64,000 bases of DNA from Poecilobothrus nobilitatus (Eukaryota; Arthropoda; Insecta; Diptera; Dolichopodidae): the NCBI GenBank assembly GCA_947095535.1, contig OX352772.1, positions 259,404,793-259,468,792 of the forward strand. The letters are read 5' to 3'. Made by a program: the position numbers and the translations under genes. A model generated the notes under the pieces. It was given only the letters and a program-made list of their open reading frames with translations, was not told where the DNA came from and made no database searches. Positions 8,474 through 20,345 of this stretch are shown one piece after another (the first letter of the stretch is position 1; the number at the start of each line of letters is the position of its first letter).

Positions 8474-11129
8474 TGAACTCACAAGACAAGAGGTCAAAAT
8501 TAGCTTGTGAAATCTGTTCCAAGAAATTCACAAGAGCTGATAACCTGAAAAAACACTTGAAATTGGTACATAACGCAGAAAAAGAAGATTTTCTTGAAAT
8601 TGGTACATAACACTGAAAAAGAAGATTTGTTTTGCACCCCCTGTGGAAAATACATCTCTAAAAAGTTTCAAGCTGCACATCTGCGTACAAATTCACATAA
8701 AATGAATTCAGCTGAACATGTTACTAAAAATTTACGAAAAATTAACCAGTCTTTTGATGGTAGATTGGAAACATACCTGCGCGATAATGAAAATGAAGCG
8801 ATTTTAAATCCCAGAGAGTTTCTCAATTGTATCAAAAATGAAGTTATTGAGTTACTACAATGCCCAGTGTAAAATTCAACCTTGAACTCTTTGGAGATTA
8901 TATAAAGCCGATTGATGACGATATAAAAAATTTATCAACCAAATCTTTTCAAACCCAAATGAAAATTGCTACATCCAACAACAAGCTGAAGAATTTCAGG
9001 AAAAAGATAGTTGAATTTTGCGGGTTGTAATAAATATAAATAAATATCAACCAATCCGTGGATCATCATATATCGCTCTCCCAATATCAATTATTCGAAG
9101 GAGAGCCTGTATAAATGTACGAAATGAAGACGTATACTGTTTCAAGTTGAGTATGATATCAACTACGCAACGACTTGCATCACAATCTAGTGAATATGAA
9201 ACATCATCGTATAAAATTAGTGATATAACATCCCCAACTGTTGATTTAGAATATGCTTATGTACGTCAACTGCATTTTGAGGGTATGTCATTTCCAGCAT
9301 AGTTAAGCGAATTAGGTATTTTTGAAGAAATTAATGATGATATAAGCATTAAAGTTTTTGGATTGGGGTATAAGAATGCAAAACATCAAATTGTTGGACC
9401 TTTTTATATAACCAAAGAAGAAAAACTAAATCACGTAAATCTACTATTACTTGAAAAATATGAAACTTCCACTTTGTTTATATAAAGCATATCTCGAAGT
9501 TATTACAGAGTTCTATTACATATCATAAACATCAAATATATATATGTAATTCCAATTTCTATGATCCTCAACAGCTTATTATACACAAGGAGGAGTGTAA
9601 GAAAATTCTTGAGATACTTCCTACTGAAGACAACAACACTCTAATATATAAAAATTACGAACAACAAATGGAAGCTCCTTTTGTGATTTATGCTCATGCT
9701 GAAAGTATTTTATCACTAATTTCCACATGTAACCCTAATCCAGAAATTTCATCAACTATAAATATACATAGACATGTACCAATAGCATTTTCATATTATT
9801 TTAAATGTACTTTCGATGATTCTTTGAGTGGTTATGAGGAGTTTGTAGGAGTTGATTGTGCTAAGGAGTTTATAACATCATTGGTAAATAAATGCACAAA
9901 TATATTTCAAAATCATCACATGCTACCGAAATTAATGGCAAATCTAACATTGGACGAAGAATTACACCAATTAACACAGAGGAATTGTCATATTTGTAGT
10001 AAGTCTTTAAATTATATTGATAGAGTAAAAGATCATTTTCATTATTCAGGTAGATATAGAGGTCCTGCACATTTGTCATGTAACATATTATATAGACGAC
10101 CTACGTTTTTCCCATTTTTTTCCATAATTTTTCAAAATACGTTTGTCATTTATTGTTTAGAGCTTTGAATGAAATTAAAGGTAATATTGCTGTATTACCT
10201 TTAAATAAAGAACTTTACATTTCACTGACCAAACAAATTAGACTTGATGGAGGCAATCATTTTTATTTACGTTTTCTTGATAGTTTTAGATTTATGGCCT
10301 CAAATCTTGTCTAGGAATTTAAATAAACAGAATTTAGAGCACATCGGAAAAGCATTTGATTCTGAGGAAAAATTTGAATTAATGAGGCGGAAAGGAGTTT
10401 ACCCCTATGAATACATTGATTCGATAGAAAAACTTTATGAGGAATGTTTACTACATCAAGAAGCATTTAAGAACCGAATGACAAATGCCGCTTGTTCTAA
10501 TACTGACTATAATCACGCAACTACCTTATGGCACACATTTAATTGTAAAAATCTCGCGGATTACATGAAAATATTCTTAAAAACTGATGTGTTAATATTG
10601 GCAGATGTTTTTGAAATTTTCCGAAAAATATGTAGAAAAATTTATCAACTAGATCCTGCTAATTTTTACACTGCACCAGGCTTTACTTGGGTTGCTATAT
10701 TAAAATATACAGGTGTTGAGTTAGAGTTATTAACTGATATTAATATGTACAATTTTTTCCAAAAAGGAATACGTGGTGGTATTAGTCAATGTTCCTTAAG
10801 ACATTCAAAAGCCAACAATAAATATATGGGGGAATATTATAAAAAAGAAGAAAATTCAACATATATTGTTTATTTAGATGCGAATAATTTATATGGCTGG
10901 GCAATGTCTCAATATGTACCATTTAAAAGTTTAAAATATGTACCAGTGGGTTGACAATCCCTATAGTATTAATGTAATGGAAATTCCAGATGATTCGGAA
11001 ATAGGATATGTTTTAGAAGTAGATTTAGAATATCCACAGAATCTAAATGATCTGCATAATGATTTTCCGTTTTGTGCAGAAAATAAATTCCGATCGGTAG
11101 CAAAATACCAAAATTATTGCTTGATCTAA
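8474..11129 (+). pseudogene. Polinton protein-primed family B DNA polymerase, broken and truncated
   Basis: The remnant begins with a C2H2 finger (CEICSKKFTRADNLKKH) at 8510 and a second finger-like piece (8594-8872), as in insect Polinton polymerases. It continues through 9018-9302 (INKYQPIRGSSYIALP...) and 9668-10168 (APFVIYAHAESI, then CHICSKSL and DHFHYSGRYRGPAHLSCN). The exonuclease and TPR parts follow ([19 protein letters not shown] near 10235 in a short frame, FLKTDVLILADVF near 10580), then IVYLDANNLYGWAMSQYVP near 10870, the first palm motif. The last frame stops at 11129, before the palm motif with the YGDTDS aspartates. The gene would replicate the element by protein priming. At least four frame breaks are visible and the catalytic C-terminus is gone. 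Confidence 0.85.
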
Positions 11130-12150
11130 ATAATAAACATAAATATATTATTCATTACCGAAATTTAAAACAATGCCTTTAAAATGGAATAAAATTACAG
11201 CAATCTGATTGGTTGAAAAATTACATTGATTTAAATACTCATACATAACTTTTTCCTCCTTTAGTTTAAAATTCTCCTGAATTTTGTTTTTGTATATTGT
11301 TAGATTAAACTGTACTGTGACGTCATCATATTATTATAATAATTTCACAGTACTGGGCCCACATATATAAAGAAATTTGAATAACATACTATCAGATAAT
11401 ATATAATTAGATTTTATTTACTCTTTAGAAAAACATTATAATATTAAACTGAATAAATTCTAAAGTTGGACGTTTTGAATAACATAAAAAAACTTTGCAA
11501 TTTTATTCATTTTATTTTATTTTTTTTGTTATATTTTACATTACAAAAAAATTAACATTGACATTGAAATTGAAATTGAAAGCAAAAAAAAACGTGAAAT
11601 TTGATTTAATTTTATTTAAAGCTACTAAAAATTTGTTCATAAAAAAAAGCTTAAATTTTTTTCAAATGTAATATTTAAATTTTTATTTGGCATATAATAC
11701 TTTGCTTGTATTGTTACAATTTTATTTGACAATCTTTGTTTAAAAATTTCTATTTGGCAATTATAAAAGTTTATTAGTTTCTTATTTAAAATAATATCTC
11801 TACTATCGCAATTTTGAACAGTTACTTAAAATTTTTAAATCTTTTTTAATACATTTTCTTCATATAAATATGTTTTGTTTTCGATTTGAACAATATATTC
11901 ATTAGTTTGGTCTATTTCATAGTTATCTATATTAGGTGAATGAAATGAATGAGAAACATAGTTTTAATTGTAGAGAGTAAAAAAATATTTGTTGGAAATT
12001 ATTATTGTCAATATTGTCGTTATTCATTACCTAATTTATAAAATTTTTAGGGTCGTTTTATATTTGCAGAGTAAATGTTATTTAATCTCAACCTTTTGTA
12101 TTTGGGCTGTTCTTTATGCCTGACAGCTTTATAATTTTTAACGAAACCTC
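11130..12150. other. AT-rich gap with one inverted repeat
   Basis: No coding sequence is recognisable between the polymerase remnant and the gypsy relic. The only structured feature noted is the inverted repeat at 11312-11353. The sequence nearest 12150 may be the 3' non-coding part of the gypsy relic, but I found no LTR pair. Confidence 0.45.
11312..11353. repeat. Inverted repeat with CRE-like palindrome
   Basis: GTACTGTGA at 11312-11320 is the exact reverse complement of TCACAGTAC at 11345-11353. The left arm overlaps TGACGTCA (11318-11325), a palindromic CREB/ATF-type site, and the loop contains the palindrome ATTATTATAATAAT. A TATATAAAG string follows about 17 bases downstream. A decayed promoter is possible; there is no further evidence. 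Confidence 0.4.
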
Positions 12151-12157
12151 TTGTTCT

Positions 12158-12840
12158 TTATTGGTCATAGACCTCTGTTGCTTTATTAAGTTTTCCAATT
12201 CTGTTTGTTTTCGCTAAAATTAAATTTTTCTTAATTTTGCTTAAATTTACTTTTCTGTTTTGAACTTCGGTTGGAATGCTTTTGATTGTTGAGTGAAATC
12301 TCTCATTATAGTATCTAACAGATATTAATTGTTTTACAGATAAATTTTGATTTAAAAATTTTAAAATTCTAAACTTTTCAGTTATTGAGTTGTGGAATAT
12401 ATATATCACTATTTCCTGTATGATTATTAGGTTTTGTAAGATGTAGAGTAATTTCTTCATCTTGCAGAAATTGTTTTATTTGTATAGTTTTGAATTCATT
12501 ATCAGCTACTATTTTGCTTGGTTTTGCTAATTTGGTAAAGTGATCTTCTAATTGTTCTATTAACGTTAAGTGATTTTTGTCTGTTAAAAAGTAAGCTGCT
12601 CGGAATTTGGAGAATTTATCTATGACTATTAAAAAATTAATCTTCATAATTGCGTTTGTATCTATATGTATTATGTCATTAATATTTGTAGCATTTTTGC
12701 TATATTTGAACTTAGATTTAATTGGATTTCTATCATATTTAACTTCTTGGCAAACTTCACACTAATTAATAACAATTTGAACTAATTTTAATAACTTTGA
12801 AAAATAAATTTTACTTTTTATTTGATTGTAAGTTTCCTGA
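12158..12840 (-). pseudogene. Gypsy-1 integrase
   Basis: Near 12760 a CEVCQEVKYDRNP segment marks the second half of the HHCC zinc domain, preceded by a stop. The core follows at 12378-12647 with VIDKFSKFRAAYFLTDKN (first Asp region IHIDTN just before) and IVADNEFKTIQIKQFL with the second Asp. The frame 12158-12460 gives the distal core, including SVRYYNERFHSTIKSIP, and a short C-terminal tail. A frameshift lies near 12400 and an in-frame stop precedes the zinc domain. Confidence 0.75.
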
Positions 12841-12845
12841 ATACC

Positions 12846-14109
12846 TCAGTTTTCTTTGGTATGATATAAAGAAATTTGTTTCACAGCTTCTACTTCAGTT
12901 CTAACTTTTCTAGCTCGATAAGAATATTTTATAAATTTCAATTGATTGTTATTTGAGAACATTTCTATTAATTTTTCTTGAACTATGTTATATTTATGGT
13001 CAGAAATTTCTGAAAATATGCCTACTTTGGCTTTTTGTGGTATTTCAATAAATATTTCTGTTAGTCTATTAAAGTCATATTCTGCTATATATGTGACGGT
13101 TTTTCCAGAAATAATTTCTTTTTCTACAATTTTATTATTTGTTATTATTAATTGTGTTTTATATTTATTAACAATTTCCTCTCTAATTGGTATTTGATAT
13201 AGAAGTTCGTCTTCAGCGAAATGAATTGTTGCCATTGTAATACTCTCATTTTTATTTTCAATGTTAAATATTATGTTAGAATTAGATTCACTTTCAGTTG
13301 CCATAACTGTTTCCCTATTTTTTTCTTCCGGTTTAATATTTTCATTGAGTTCTAGTCTGCTAAGAAAATCTGCAACTTTATTTTCCCTTCCCTTTGTGTA
13401 TTCCATATCAAATTGATATTCACCTAGTTTAAGTATCCATCTTTGGTGTTTGGTGATAAGTCTCTTCCTTTATACTTGGTATATAAGAACTTTATAGGTT
13501 GATGATCTGTATATATTTTAAATTTCTTACCATAAAGATAAGGTCTAAAATAATTCACAGACCACACTATGGCTAAAATTTTTTTATCAGTTGCCGAAAA
13601 TTTTTCTCATGGTTGTTAACAGTTCGAGATGCGAAGCATACAAGGTGACCTTCTTGTGAAAGAACGGCTCCTATAGCGTAGTTGGAAACATCTGTTGTTA
13701 AAGTAAAAGACTTGTCAAAATTGGTATATCTTAGAATCGGATGCGAAATTATAAGGTTCTTCAGTTTTTCAAAAGCAGCTATATAGTTCGGAGCGTTGTT
13801 ATTAATTTTAGTATTCTTTTTTAGATATTTCGTAATTGGTTGAGCTACTTTAGCGTAATCTCTAACGAACTTACGATAATATCCGGTCAATCCTAAAAAA
13901 ATTTTTATCTGTTTTTCTGCTCTAGGTAACTCTGCATTTTTTATAGCTTCGATTTTATTCTGATTTGGTTTAAGACCGTTTTCAGTCAAAATATGACCTA
14001 AGAATTCGGTTTCTTTTTTCAAAAAATTACATTTTGCATTTTCGATCAATAACGTTTGGCAATTTGTATCAGTAAAATTTTGTATAATTAAAATTTTATA
14101 TATGTACAT
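12846..14109 (-). pseudogene. Gypsy-1 pol: RT C-terminus and RNase H
   Basis: The frame 13573-14109 contains ETEFLGHILTENGLKPNQNK then FLGLTGYYRKFVRDYAKVAQP and FTLTTDVSNYAIGAVLSQ, the RT thumb/connection and the first RNase H Asp motif. Around 13410-13560 the other frames show IYTDHQPIKFLY. The frame 12846-13406 opens MEYTKGRENKVADFLSRLE, the end of RNase H, followed by a linker to integrase. Breaks occur near 13572 and 13430. The RT catalytic YxDD lies upstream of the preserved part and is absent. Confidence 0.82.
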
Positions 14110-14162
14110 ATATATTAGTATTACATATAATTATTTTTTTTGTTTTGTTTAAATATTATATA

Positions 14163-14164
<2 letters not shown>

Positions 14165-14193
<29 letters not shown>
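14165..14193. repeat. (TA)n microsatellite
   Basis: An uninterrupted run of TA dinucleotides of about 29 bases lies just right of the gypsy-1 fragment. The rest of 14110-14420 shows no recognisable gene. Confidence 0.9.
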
Positions 14194-14196
<3 letters not shown>

Positions 14197-14419
14197 TACG
14201 TAGTTATATACTTATACTTAACTCACATATACATATTCGTTAATATTCTGGAAAAAGGGGATACTCCAATTTTTACCCAAAACTCTAAAATCCCTCCTAA
14301 TGCTTTCGCTCTAAAAATTCTATTACTTTCTTCTTTTAATAATGTCCAACGTTTTGGAATTAAAGCCCTTATTTTCTAGGGCGTTCTGTCACTGCACCCT
14401 TCTAGAGCGGTGTGCCTAT

Positions 14420-16066
14420 AAATCATATTAAAACTACTGTATATTTTGTTACCGAAAAGAATAATTTTTGTTTTTTTTAATATTCAGTAAAAGTTTATGA
14501 TTATTGAGTCATCTTTCTATTACACTGAGATCGTGACTAATGGAATTTTTCAAGTTAGTGTCACAATTCTCAGAATATTTTAAAACTGTAACATCTGCAT
14601 ATATTTGGATTGTTCCTTTTAATGTTAAATTGGCAAGGTCATTTATGTAGATCTTAAAAAAATCTGGCCCTAAAATTGACCCTTGCGGAACATTTTTTTT
14701 ACTGACACTGGCACAATTATTTTTAACTTTTTATTTCCGATTAGTATGTTTTGAAAAAATTAATTTGGTTGTGATTGAAATTTAGTTTTTTAAGTTTATA
14801 AAGTAGAATATTATGGTCTACGCAGTCAAATGCTTTTTGCAAGTTTAAAAAAATGCAAGCAACATATGTACCACTGTCTATGTTTTTAGTAACAAAATCT
14901 GTTAGATTAAGACACGCCGCAGTTGTGTTGGAGTTTTTTCCAAACCCATATTGCTCGCTACGGAAAATATTATTACTTTTAAGAAAAATTTAAGTTCTAT
15001 TGTTAATAACTATTTCAAATATTTTGGAAAACGCACTTAAAATTGAAATGGGCCGGTAACTTGTTCTTTTAGTTACGCAACCGCTTTTGAATATGAGAGT
15101 TACAATCGCAGTTTTTAAGCTTTCCCGAAAAGTTGAATTTTGATATGAAATATTTAAAAAATTTGACTAATAAGAGAGCAAAGAATTCTGAATATTTTTT
15201 AATAAATCTAGCCGAGATGTTGTCATAACCACTTGCGGCATTTGATTTTAACATATTAATCGTCTCGAAAATTTCTTCAATATTGGTTGGACTCAAAGCT
15301 TGAATAAATGTTTGTTGAAAATTGATTTAAATAATCATAGTCTACAGCGAGTGTAGAAATGTTAAGTTTGTCTGTAATATTAATGAAAATATTATTCATT
15401 GATTCAGCTATGGTTTGTTCGTTAGAAATAATTTGATTGTTACATAACTTTTTTATATTAGTCCCACAGTTTTTACTATTTCCCGGATCCTTATTAAATT
15501 CATCAGAGTAAAATTTTTTTTTTGCTTCAGCAACAAGATTTTTTACTTTCTCTTTAATATCTTTGTAAAGCTATTTAACACGGAAATCAATTGGATATTT
15601 TTTTGTAGTTATATTTGTAAAATGATTATCGAATTTTATTTTTGTTTATTTTCTCATTTATGTTATCCATGCTTTGTTTTTCTTTTCAACAACTTTATAA
15701 ACTTGTGTGTTATTTCCTATTAGAGTGCATTGAAATCATTATTAACTTTAAATTAGACCAAAATTTATCTTTTTCTAAGTTGGTATAATTTAGAACTTTT
15801 TTGGCCTTGTTTTCATTTTTTCTTTGATAGGTTTTAGACCAACACTTATAAAAAATTGTTGATGGTCAGATAGTGAAGTATTTAGAATATAAAAAAAATA
15901 TTTGAATCTAACCATATCAGTGATAAAATGGTCAATAATAGTTTTAGATGTTTCACCAATTCTTGTTACGTATTTATCAGTTTTATTATTATATATAACA
16001 AAACCATTACTTAGTAATGTACTAAAATAGTTTTTGATTTCACTATTGAGAATTAATAATTTATAT
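14420..16066 (-). pseudogene. LINE-A, 3' part: endonuclease C-terminus and reverse transcriptase
   Basis: Read on the minus strand, 15310-16066 shows late endonuclease sequence (NGFVIYNNKTDKYVTRIGET, then LNTSLSDHQ). 15069-15296 gives LKSNAASGYDNISARFIKK, the start of a CR1/jockey-type RT. 14520-15060 continues in broken frames with SYRPISILSAFSKIFE, KAFDCVDHNILLYKL, and QGSILGP followed by a damaged YADVT in place of the FADDT catalytic motif. It is the right-hand partner of 33274-33648, split by the gypsy-2 insertion. Many frame breaks show it is old. Confidence 0.78.
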
Positions 16067-16071
16067 AATAG

Positions 16072-16287
16072 TGTTTGATTATAATTAAACCAATGACTTT
16101 ACTTTTAAGACTGATCATAATTATTTATTATATAATGCAACTTATAATAAGTGTAATAAAAGTAGTAGTAGAACATGTATATAACAATATAGTAGTATAA
16201 CAAATAAAGTGATACAATATAACACATATAGTAAAACATATGATACATTTTATATACTTTATGCAAGTGTATTACAAATATATTACA
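16072..16287 (-). repeat. Gypsy-2 3' LTR (216 bp, apparently complete)
   Basis: On the element's strand it begins TGTAATATATTTG (at 16287) and ends TCAAACA (at 16072), so TG...CA. A TATA-like GTATATAAAATG lies at 16257-16246. Positions 16142-16287 match 33123-33268 almost base for base; the only difference I noted is at 16208 (ATAAAG against ATAATG). Confidence 0.85.
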
Positions 16288-16315
16288 TGCCCTTTTTTAT
16301 AGTATAATATTTATT

Positions 16316-16459
16316 ATTGTTATCATCAATTATAAATTAATTAATAAATGTACCTACATATGAAAGTTTCTTATATCCAATTCAATTTATTATTATTGTA
16401 ATCATAATTCATAATTAATAAATGTACATAACAAAGTTTCTTATATTCAATTCAATTTA
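16316..16459. repeat. Two tandem units of about 72 bp beside the 3' LTR
   Basis: Both units contain AATTAATAAATGTAC, AAAGTTTCTTATAT and CAATTCAATTTA in the same order (about 16316-16388 and 16389-16459). They lie between the integrase end and the 3' LTR of gypsy-2. Confidence 0.65.
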
Positions 16460-16689
16460 AATTAAAACCTGTTTTGTTATTTATTATTTGTTTGTAATTA
16501 TTATTTTATATTGAGATTTAATTTACTTATTTGTTATTGTTTTATTTATTCATTTTTTTTTTCGAGGAGACAAATGTGATGAAAAGTTCAAATATTATAA
16601 AATTCAATTATCCCGATATATTAATAAGTGTTACCGGACCGTAATTTTCGTGTTTCTTGGTTTATTTTTTCTTGATCATTTTTTTTTAT

Positions 16690-17384
16690 TACATTCATTA
16701 TTACTAATCTGGGTTGCCAGCTTATCTAATCTTGTATGAATCTCATTTCTTCGAAATTTGTTTCCGTTTTCATCTACTATTACTGTAGTGTATTTTATTA
16801 TTATTTCTCTACAATTACTAATTTCGGCTCATCTGATTTCTGTACTACTTTTCCCCTTCTCCAAAATTTATCATTTGGAAATTTTTTGAACAATATGGGG
16901 GTATTCAGTTATACATCTTATCTGATGGTAGCCTTTTTATTGTAACTTTGAACCATTTTCTCTTGATAATTTTTTAACCTGTTTCTTTATTAAATGTTGT
17001 CGACTATTTTAGGCTTTAGATATTCTGTTGTCATAGGAATTCTAGTTCCCAAGTTGCGTGACATTAGCAACTGAGAAGGCGAGTACCCTATATGAGTGCT
17101 GTTCTTAGATCAACAGATCCAAGTAAGGGTCAGTATTAGATAAAGAGAATTTATTAAGCATTTTCTTGACCGTTTGTATGGACCTTTCAGCTAAGCAATT
17201 GGATTGGGGGCAGTGGGGACTGCTTGTTACATGCTCAACGTACCAATCATATAAAAATTTTTCGAATTGGCTCGATGTAAATGACCATTGTCAGACACTA
17301 ATTTAACTAGAATTCCATGCCTCGCAAAAGTGGCTAGAATTCCATGCCTCGGAAGTTTATCTTTACTATCTGGCCACCCTAATC
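16690..17384 (-). pseudogene. Gypsy-2 integrase, second Asp to C-terminus
   Basis: Near 17290 the minus strand reads LVSDNG, the second catalytic Asp. It continues with HVTSSPHCPQSNCLAERSIQ (17200-17240), including the late catalytic Glu, the pattern of K02A2.6-like integrases. Near 16700-16960 it ends with FWRRGKVVQKSDEPK and VDENGNKFRRNEIH, a typical C-terminal tail. Stops and frame changes occur throughout. A 28-bp unit is duplicated at 17309-17350. The N-terminal half of the integrase is missing, replaced by LINE-B copy 1. Confidence 0.72.
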
Positions 17385-20345
17385 TAATTAATGATTTTCA
17401 ATTCATTGAATTATTTATTTTTTACGAGGGTTGGTGGAAAACTCGAAAGTCACCAAGAGGAACTGCACGTGCTTCCTCAGGGTAGTTTTGGACTTTAACC
17501 TACCAAAACAACCCCCCTTTTAAAAACAAACTTTAAGATGCAACCTTTAATACAAGTGTACAGTTTGGCTTTGTGGATATGGATGTAGGAAGGAAAATTG
17601 GGGAAATTGGGATTGGGATATTGTATTATGGGGGATAGGTAGGAAAATTTGGAGGACATTTTGAAGAAAGATGTTAATGTTCTTCTTAAACTTCAGTATG
17701 AATACACATATGAATTACCAACTTTAGGGAACACATGCGATGGTATATGGTTCCACAAGCGGGACTTGCGCATGATAAACGAATTTCCATAGGCTGTATT
17801 TCGCCATCTTAATAACTCAATATGGTAGGGATGAGCATCTGTTGCCCTCCTCGTTTCTCGTTGGAAAACTTTGAGTGGAGGCATTAATTATTTTATTTCT
17901 TTGGAACAAGTGTTAATCCCTACGAGATACCTATAAAACAAGGTCAGTGACCCAACTGTGCGATAGTGACTCAGTGGAGTGAGCATTGAAGTTACACTGG
18001 GGTCGTTGATCAAACGAATAGCTCTGTTTTGCACATTATCTAAATAACCCAGTGCTGTTTGAGGCCCTGAAGCCCAAATGTGTGCATTATACTCCATTTT
18101 CGGCCTAATGTACGTTTTATAGATATTGAGAAGGTCAGATGCGGAAAAGAAAGTTTTGCAGCGATACAAAAAACCCAAATATTTAGCTGCATCCTTAGCT
18201 ATACCAAAAATGTGATTTGACCAAGTCAATTTCTGGTTTAACCCGATGCCCAGCATGCTTAAATCCGTGAAACTGATCCCTGTGTGACACCAGCATTTAT
18301 TTTAAATTTGTCAGATAAATATTCACCGACCAGTACACGAATCGTGCGATTCGAAAGGAAATCTCCAATGCATTTTAGAAAGACTCTACCTAGACTCTAT
18401 CATCGTGCCAAACTCGATCGAAAGCGTTAGAAATATCAAGAGCCACAACATTAGACTCACCAGAATGATGAAGGTTGATGCTTAGCTTTTCACAAAGGTA
18501 AGTCGTGAGATCACCGGCTGAACGACAGGCTCTGAACACGTATTCACGATCATAAAGCAAATCTTTGTGGTCCAGGTATTTCAGAAGCTTTTGGTTCACT
18601 ATTTTCTCCATTACCTTGGAGAGGACCGAAGTTATAGCAATAGGGCGGTGGTTGGAGGGATCGCTTTTATTACCTTTTTTGGGAATTGGGAAAACATGTG
18701 CAACCTTCCATTGGGTAGGATGAATACCCGAAGTGAAGGAGAGATAGAAAAGGTTTTGAAATAGTGGACATTACCACCATAGCACCATGGTGGTTATACC
18801 ATCTGGACCGGCTGACTTATTTGTACCAAGATTTTTTAAAATTTTCATCACCGCCTGCGTCCTAAAGTAAATTTTACCGAAGGAGCAGCCAGCTCCTGGA
18901 ACAGTGGCACGTGAGCTGACTGTAACAGTGTCGAATTGAAAGCGAACTGCTTGCCAAACAAGTTCGCCTTCTCTTTAGAATCTGATACGGTTCTGTTATT
19001 ATTATCAATAAGTGGTGGAAAGCAAAACCCTCTAAGGTCTCCCTTTAGACTTTTGGCAAATGACCAAAAAGATTTGTTATTCTTTGGCATGTGGATGATT
19101 TTACGTTTCAACTTTTGGTTGAACAAGAATTTTTGCTTATTGATAACTCTCTTGCATTTGTTTCTCACCACTATATAGTTGGCCCTGCGAGCCTCCGACC
19201 TATTGTTTTGGTACTGTTTAAAAGCCTCCTCTTTTCTAGAAATGGCTTCTTTGCAAATACGATTAAACCAAGATTTGGGACTCCTCTTAACAGATTTCAT
19301 GAAATGAGGGATGAATAACCTCATTCCAAATAAAATAGTTTCACTAATCGCATTTGCAGCAAAGTTAACATTTCTGTTGCGGAAGCGGAATGACCAATCA
19401 AAGGCTCTAAAAAAGTTGTTAAGGCCCTCCCAGTCAGCATGGCTGTAACGCCAAACTAATTTTTTGGGAGAGGACTTTACCCGGAAACTTGTGTTAACCA
19501 AACAATGGTAGGAATTACCCAGGAGGCAATCAACTGAAACGACATATTTTTCTGGGAGTGTGGTGAGAAACAGACCCAAGAGGTGACCTTCATGATCAGC
19601 AAGTGTGAAATAAGTGAGTAGCCGGTAACATTAAAGTTATCATTGTGGTTACTGACTTGTGTTTTACATAGGGCTAAGATTGCTGGTTTAATTGAACTAA
19701 GATGGCAATCGACGGCATGAAAATTCGTTCGCAGCCCGCGTATGTTACAGAAATTAACATTAAAATTGGTAATTTTGATGGAAAAAATTAATATAAAAGA
19801 AAAGTTAAGATAATAAATAATAATATTAAAATTGAAATGTAGTTTAAAAATAAAATCAAAAGCAAAATTAAAATGAAATCAGAGTTGAAGTTGTGATCAA
19901 AATCAAAATTAAACTTAAAATCAATTTTAAAATTAACCAAGATCAAAATCTGACTTAAGATAAATTAAAATATGTAAATTAAGATTAAAGTAAAAATTAA
20001 AATTAACAAAAATTAAAATTTATTCAAAATTAAAATCAAAAGTAAAAGTGCACGATTTAAATAACCCGAACTTGACAACACTTTAAAATAAATTACTATC
20101 AATGTCAATAGCAATACTTTATATCAACATTAATACTTTTCAATATTTTGCCTTGAGTGAGCAAATGGTTCAATGTAACAACGTTCAACAGTTTTTAACA
20201 TACACTTTTGAGTGACCTTATTGAACGCAGATACAACCAAAGACTCACCAAAAGCAAAACTTACCACCAGAAATTAATCAATTAGATTACGGTAATTATT
20301 ATGGTGGTATTAAAAAAAATTAAGCGAATTGAGAGTCGAAGAAGA
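17385..20345 (-). mobile_element. LINE-B copy 1 (jockey-like non-LTR retrotransposon)
   Basis: The minus strand carries endonuclease, RT and a C-terminal domain. The left end shows T-rich sequence that stands for a short poly(A) tail on the element's strand. It is nearly identical to copy 2 except for a 388-bp internal deletion at about 19597 (endonuclease) and a roughly 30-bp deletion near 18390. The sequence upstream of the gene (19780-20345) is a string of AAATTAAAATC-like repeats. The 20345-20923 tract continues AT-rich and may be the rest of its 5' region. Confidence 0.8.
17693..19600 (-). pseudogene. LINE-B copy 1 ORF2: endonuclease-RT
   Basis: From the right: the frame 18848-19579 covers the end of the endonuclease and the linker (SWFNRICKEAISRKEEAFKQ). 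18390-18611 gives RT blocks FRACRSAGDLTTYLCEKL and VVALDISNAFDRVWHDD. 17888-18256 gives LGIGLNQKLTWSNHIFGIAK and MEYNAHIWASGPQTALGYLD. 17693-17884 is the tail (RETRRATDAHPYHIELLRW). The RT segment with the FADD catalytic pair, present in copy 3 at 34281-34550, is missing between 18290 and 18256. The protein cannot have polymerised DNA in this form. Confidence 0.8.

Larger units (their letters stand above)
1..11129. mobile_element. Degenerate Polinton/Maverick virus-like transposon
   Basis: This stretch carries remains of most of the gene set that defines Polintons: packaging ATPase, retrovirus-like integrase with chromodomain, major capsid, Ulp1-like cysteine protease, protein-primed family B polymerase and a candidate minor capsid. 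ATPase, an unknown gene and the capsid candidate lie on the minus strand at 115-2337. Integrase, major capsid, protease and polymerase lie on the plus strand. Most frames are broken. I could not find the long terminal inverted repeats expected at the ends, the left end is probably outside the window, and the right end is lost in or after the polymerase. It could be one rearranged element or two adjacent relics; the shared gene set favours one. Confidence 0.8.
12158..14109 (-). mobile_element. Gypsy-1: 17.6/297-like LTR retrotransposon relic
   Basis: The minus strand carries, in order, the thumb end of a reverse transcriptase, RNase H, a long linker and an integrase, the gypsy (Ty3) order. gag, protease, the RT fingers and palm, and both LTRs are missing or unrecognisable, so it is a 5'-truncated fragment. 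The RT/RNase H motifs resemble the 17.6/297/tom group of insects. Confidence 0.8.
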
